The position numbers were made by a program, and so were the translations under genes. From contig JAFEDW010000056.1 of NCBI GenBank assembly GCA_018241455.1, positions 1 to 10,090 on the forward strand: a stretch of DNA of 10,090 nt, read 5' to 3'. The notes beneath the pieces are model-generated. The model was not told the DNA's origin. It worked only from the letters and a program-made list of their open reading frames with translations, and made no database searches. Within the stretch, counting starts at the first letter, position 1; each line of letters begins with the position of its first letter. This document shows, in pieces, positions 6,746 through 10,090 of the stretch. The stretch comes from Pseudomonadota bacterium (GTDB lineage: Bacteria; Pseudomonadota; Gammaproteobacteria; Steroidobacterales; Steroidobacteraceae).

Positions 6746-9700
6746 TCATCGGCTCGCGCCGGCGGCCGCGGCCTGCAGCGCGCGGCGCCGCGCCACCAGC
6801 GGCGCGATCGCATCGATCAACTGGCTTTCCTGGTAGGGCTTGCCGAGATAATCGTCGACGCCGAGTTCGATCGCGCGCGCGCGGTGTTTGTCGCCGACGC
6901 GCGAGGTGATCATGATGATCGGCACGTCGGCGAGGCGCGGGTCGGCGCGCACCTGCGCGGCGACTTCGTAGCCGTCCATGCGCGGCATCTCGATGTCGAG
7001 CAGGATGATGTCGGGCACGTTGTCGGCCAGCAACGCGACCGCATCGGCGCCGTCGCGCGCGGTCATGACGCGCATGCCGTTGCGCTCGAGCAGGCGCTGC
7101 GTCACGCGGCGCACGGTGATCGAATCGTCGACCACCAGCGCGAAGGTGCGCCGGTCGCCGCGTTCGCGCAGCGGCGTCGGCGCGGCGCGCACGCGCCACT
7201 CGGCGCGCACCAGCGCGGCGATGTCGAGGATCACGACCACGCGGCCGTCACTGAGGATGGTCGCGCCGGAGATGCCGCGGATCGAGGCGATCTGCGGTCC
7301 CAGCGGCTTGACGACGATCTCGCGGCTGCCAATCAATTCATCGGCCACGAGTGCGGTCGAATGTTCGCCGGCGCGCACCAGCACGACCGGAATCGCCGCG
7401 TCGGTCTCGGGGAGCGGCGCCGCTTCCATGCCGACGTACAGCGCCAGCGGCTGCAGGCGGTATTTGTGTTCGCCGTAGCTGAACGTGGCGCCCTCGCTGC
7501 GCAGGTGCGCGGCGACCTCCTCGCGCGGCAGGCGCACGACGCCCTCGATCGTCGGCAAAGGCAGCGCGTAGTACTCGTCACCGGTGCGCACCACCAGCGC
7601 GTGGCTCACCGCCAGCGTCAGCGGCAGGCGGATCGTGAAGCGCGTGCCCTGGCCGGGCTTGCTGTCCATGTGCAGCGCGCCGCCGAGCTTCTTGATCTCG
7701 GTGGCGACGACATCCATGCCGACGCCGCGGCCGGCCTGCTGCGTCAGCGTGCCGGCGGTCGAGAAGCCCGGCTCGAGCACGAGCTGCATGACATCGTCGT
7801 CGGAAAGCACTTGCCCGGCCTGGATCAGGCCCAGCGCCTCGCCCTTGCTGCGGATCGCGGCGAGGTTCATGCCGGCGCCGTCGTCGCTGACGTCGACGAT
7901 CACCTCGGCGCCTTCGCGCTGCAGCTTCAGCTTGATGTGGCCGGTCGGGCTCTTGCCCGCGGCGCTGCGCACCGCCGGCGCCTCGATGCCGTGCACGACG
8001 GCGTTGCGCAGCAGGTGCTCGAACGGCGGCAGCATGCGCTCGAGCACCTGCCGGTCGAGTTCGCCCGCTGCGCCCTCGACGACGAACTCGGCCTGCTTGC
8101 CGGTGTCGGCCGCCGCCTGCCGCACGATGCGCGCCAGACGCTGCACGTGCCGCTGGAACGAGACCATGCGGGTGCGCATCAGGCCGTTCTGCAGCTCGGT
8201 GACCGTGCGCGACTGCAGCTGCAACTGGTTCTGCGCCTCGCCGACCAGACTCTCGATGAGTTGCTGCAGGCTGGCGACGTCGTTGGCCGATTCCGCCAGC
8301 GCGCGTGAGTACTGCTGGATCGATGAGTAACGGTCGAGCTCGAGCGGATCGAATTCCTGCCGGTGCCCGGGTTCCTGGTCGTGCCGGTGCAGCACCTGCG
8401 CCTCGGTTTCGATCTCGAGCTTGCGCAGCTGCTCCTTGAGCCGCGTGACGGTGCGCGACAGCTCCGCCAGGTTGAATTCCACCGAGCCGAGCTGCTGCTC
8501 GAGTCGCGCGCGCGAAATGTTGACCTCGCCGGCGTTGTTGAGCAGCGTATCGAGCAGCTCGGCGCTGACGCGCGCCATCTCGCCGCGCTCCGCGCCAGCC
8601 ACCGGCTCGCGGCCGGGAGGCACCGCCGTGTGCGCGCCGGGCAGCGCCGTCGGTTGCTCGGCCGGCATCGACGCGGATTCCACCGACGTCGGCGCCAACG
8701 CGGGCGTCGGCATGACCCGCGCCGGCGCCGGTATCACCGGCGCCGACATCACCGGCGCGATGACCGGTGCATGCGCCGGCAATGCTTCGGGCAGCGCCGC
8801 CGGAGGCAGCTGCGGGGCCGCCGCGGCGACGGGCGGCGTCAGTTCCTCGAGCGTCAGCGGCGCATGCGGCGCCGCAGAAGCCGCGGCAACGGCCGCAGCC
8901 GCGGCGGGCGGTGCCGGTGGCGCTACGTCAATTGGCTGCGCGGCGCCGCGCGCCACCGCCTGGATGTTCGCGATCAGCGCCGACGCCTGCGGCACCGCGC
9001 GGCCCGCGGCGACCTGCTCGCGCATGCGCGCCAGTTCATCCACCGCTTCCTGCGCAATAACACGCGCACGATCATCGCCGGCCGCGCCACCATTGCCGAT
9101 CTGTACGATCAGGCTTTCGAGCTCGTGCGACAGGTCGCCCATCGCGCCGATGCCGGCCATGCGCGCCCCGCCCTTGAACGTGTGCAGCGCGCGCTTGAGC
9201 GCGCCCAGGTGCTCGCCCGAGCCGGGCGACGCGCTCCAGGACTGCAGCGCGGTCTGCGCCGATTCCAGCAGTTCGCTGGCCTCCTCGCAGAAGATCGCGG
9301 CCACGTCCGGGTCGAAATCGAGCGCCGGCGCGCTCGCCGCCGCGGACGCCGCCGGCGCCGCCGGCGCCGCCGGCGCTGCAGGCTGCTGCAGGTTCTGCAC
9401 CAGCGGCATGGCGTGCACGCCGGTGCGCGAGCTGTGTTCGTTCGCCTCGGCGATACGCCGGTCGAGATCGATTTCCGCGCGCGCGATCCGTGCGCGCAGC
9501 GTGTCGTGGACGACGAAGTAACCGGTGCTCTCGTCCAGGTGCGTGGCCACCGTGGCCATCGCCGCCATGCAATCGGCTAGCAACAGCAGGTCGGAAGCGT
9601 CGAGCCCGACGCCGCTGTCGAAGGACTTGCGCAGCCAGTGGTTCAGCGGCTCGGACAGCCGCGTGCCGTGGCGCGCCTCGGCCATCTTCGAGCTGCCGGA

Positions 9701-10090
9701 CAACGTGTGGCAGGCGCGGTACACCTCTTCGGTGAGCACGTGCGGCGCCGGGTGCGGCTGCTCGCGCGTCAGCCAGTTGCGCACCGTCGCGACGTGCGCG
9801 GCGGTTTCGCGCGCATAGATCTCGCGCAGCGCGGCATCGCCTTCGGCGGCCGCCGCCGCCTTGGCCGCCGCGGCACTGGATGCCGCCGCCTCGGTCGCCG
9901 CATCAGCGGTGACACCGGCGCTTGCCGGTACCGGCGTCGGTGTCGGCATCGGCGGCGTGATGGCCGGCTCGGCGCCCGCCTGCCGGGGCACTGACGAGGC
10001 AATGATCGCGGCCGCTTCTTCCGGCGTCAGTCGCTCGGTGGCGGCCCAAGCCTGCGTCGCATCGGCCGATTCGGCGGCGGCGGTAACAGG
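6746..10090 (-). CDS. chpA: Hybrid chemosensory histidine kinase ChpA/PilL, 5' end outside window
   Basis: This CheA-type kinase controls type IV pilus function in Pil-Chp systems. The frame is open to the window edge, so the gene is truncated by the window; the GTG at 9991 is only a ruler (residue 1), with 33 further codons visible upstream. Domains in order are: Hpt at about 50-165 with H95 in ACHTLSGSS; Hpt at about 225-330 with H270 in LHTFKGGARMAG; a Pro/Ala-rich linker at 350-465; the dimerisation region at about 470-625; and the ATPase at about 640-790, with N663 in LLRNAVVHG, DDGAGM (703-708), PGFST and GRGVGMD (754-760). A CheW-like domain follows at about 790-930. Last is a receiver with D955/D956, phosphoacceptor D999 in LLDIEMPRMDGYE, T1029 and K1051. 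Several Hpt domains and a terminal receiver distinguish ChpA from ordinary CheA. The first visible Hpt has Ser at the HxxK position, replacing the usual lysine. A CheW-like gene follows after 10 nt. Confidence 0.93.
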   Translation of the reverse strand, partial: PVTAAAESADATQAWAATERLTPEEAAAIIASSVPRQAGAEPAITPPMPTPTPVPASAGVTADAATEAAASSAAAAKAAAAAEGDAALREIYARETAAHVATVRNWLTREQPHPAPHVLTEEVYRACHTLSGSSKMAEARHGTRLSEPLNHWLRKSFDSGVGLDASDLLLLADCMAAMATVATHLDESTGYFVVHDTLRARIARAEIDLDRRIAEANEHSSRTGVHAMPLVQNLQQPAAPAAPAAPAASAAASAPALDFDPDVAAIFCEEASELLESAQTALQSWSASPGSGEHLGALKRALHTFKGGARMAGIGAMGDLSHELESLIVQIGNGGAAGDDRARVIAQEAVDELARMREQVAAGRAVPQASALIANIQAVARGAAQPIDVAPPAPPAAAAAVAAASAAPHAPLTLEELTPPVAAAAPQLPPAALPEALPAHAPVIAPVMSAPVIPAPARVMPTPALAPTSVESASMPAEQPTALPGAHTAVPPGREPVAGAERGEMARVSAELLDTLLNNAGEVNISRARLEQQLGSVEFNLAELSRTVTRLKEQLRKLEIETEAQVLHRHDQEPGHRQEFDPLELDRYSSIQQYSRALAESANDVASLQQLIESLVGEAQNQLQLQSRTVTELQNGLMRTRMVSFQRHVQRLARIVRQAAADTGKQAEFVVEGAAGELDRQVLERMLPPFEHLLRNAVVHGIEAPAVRSAAGKSPTGHIKLKLQREGAEVIVDVSDDGAGMNLAAIRSKGEALGLIQAGQVLSDDDVMQLVLEPGFSTAGTLTQQAGRGVGMDVVATEIKKLGGALHMDSKPGQGTRFTIRLPLTLAVSHALVVRTGDEYYALPLPTIEGVVRLPREEVAAHLRSEGATFSYGEHKYRLQPLALYVGMEAAPLPETDAAIPVVLVRAGEHSTALVADELIGSREIVVKPLGPQIASIRGISGATILSDGRVVVILDIAALVRAEWRVRAAPTPLRERGDRRTFALVVDDSITVRRVTQRLLERNGMRVMTARDGADAVALLADNVPDIILLDIEMPRMDGYEVAAQVRADPRLADVPIIMITSRVGDKHRARAIELGVDDYLGKPYQESQLIDAIAPLVARRRALQAAAAGASR
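8733..8770 (-). repeat. Short degenerate tandem repeat in the kinase linker
   Basis: ATCACCGGCGC occurs at 8733-8743 and 8748-8758, with a third variant, ATGACCGGTGC, at 8760-8770 (plus-strand reading). It encodes the repetitive linker stretch around APVIAPVMSAPVIPAPA between the second Hpt and the catalytic core. It is most simply low-complexity linker expansion. Confidence 0.55.
9351..9377 (-). repeat. Three-copy 9-bp tandem repeat encoding an Ala-Ala-Pro linker
   Basis: The unit GCCGGCGCC is repeated at 9351-9359 and 9360-9368, with a one-base variant at 9369-9377. In the kinase it encodes AAPAAPAAP, a flexible hinge just before the second visible Hpt domain. Copy number is in steps of three codons, so changes would alter hinge length without a frameshift. 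Confidence 0.7.

Noticed and set aside
6884..8308. A 474-codon plus-strand open frame opposite the kinase core
   Set aside because: Its protein is biased to H, R, D and A with no motif, while the minus strand has unmistakable ATPase, CheW and receiver motifs. It is a GC-driven shadow.
8363..9580. A 405-codon Arg-rich plus-strand open frame opposite the kinase linker and Hpt domains
   Set aside because: Its composition mirrors the Pro/Ala linker on the other strand; no domain is recognisable.
9989..9991. GTG at 9991 as the start of the kinase
   Set aside because: The same frame stays open for 33 more codons to the window edge, and ChpA-type kinases are much longer with further Hpt domains upstream.
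1..10090. tRNA, rRNA, CRISPR, insertion sequence, phage or toxin-antitoxin genes
   Set aside because: I looked on both strands and saw no cloverleaf, repeat-spacer array, transposase motif or terminal inverted repeat pair.

Overview
All genes supported here lie on the minus strand, so the window reads from its high-coordinate end downwards. High GC, alanine/arginine-rich proteins, a Pil-Chp-type chemosensory kinase and a large TonB-dependent receptor of the type abundant in Xanthomonas, Caulobacter and relatives suggest a free-living or plant/soil-associated proteobacterium. A xanthomonad-like gammaproteobacterium is the best guess. This is inference from gene content only; no rRNA or other taxonomic marker is present.

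Region 1 (10090 down to 6259) is chemosensory. It holds the 3' two-thirds or less of a giant hybrid CheA (ChpA/PilL type: two visible Hpt domains, a Pro/Ala-rich linker, the CheA core, a CheW-like domain and a C-terminal receiver). A stand-alone CheW-like adaptor (ChpC-like) starts 10 nt after its stop. In known Pil-Chp systems these proteins control type IV pilus twitching and cAMP-linked surface responses. The start of the kinase and the rest of the cluster lie beyond the window edge.

Region 2 (6226 down to 3160) encodes two exported hydrolases that overlap by about 14 nt: a lipoprotein glycoside hydrolase of family GH30 and an esterase of the tannase/feruloyl esterase family. Both keep their catalytic residues. 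A consensus -10 box (TATAAT) sits just in front of the GH30 start and may give a leaderless transcript, or the enzymes may be read through from the chemosensory genes.

Region 3 (3159 down to 1) is a 210-nt intergenic stretch with a small inverted repeat, then a complete outer-membrane TonB-dependent receptor, then a hairpin at the window edge that may be its terminator. The receptor gene is visibly less GC-rich than the chemosensory genes.

The working picture for regions 2 and 3 is a small polymer-scavenging locus: the GH30 enzyme cuts a glycan, the esterase removes phenolic (feruloyl- or galloyl-type) esters, and the receptor imports the product. Each family assignment is well supported. 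The shared substrate and co-regulation are inference. I found no RNA genes, mobile elements, CRISPR arrays or prophage genes, and no clearly undescribed system.
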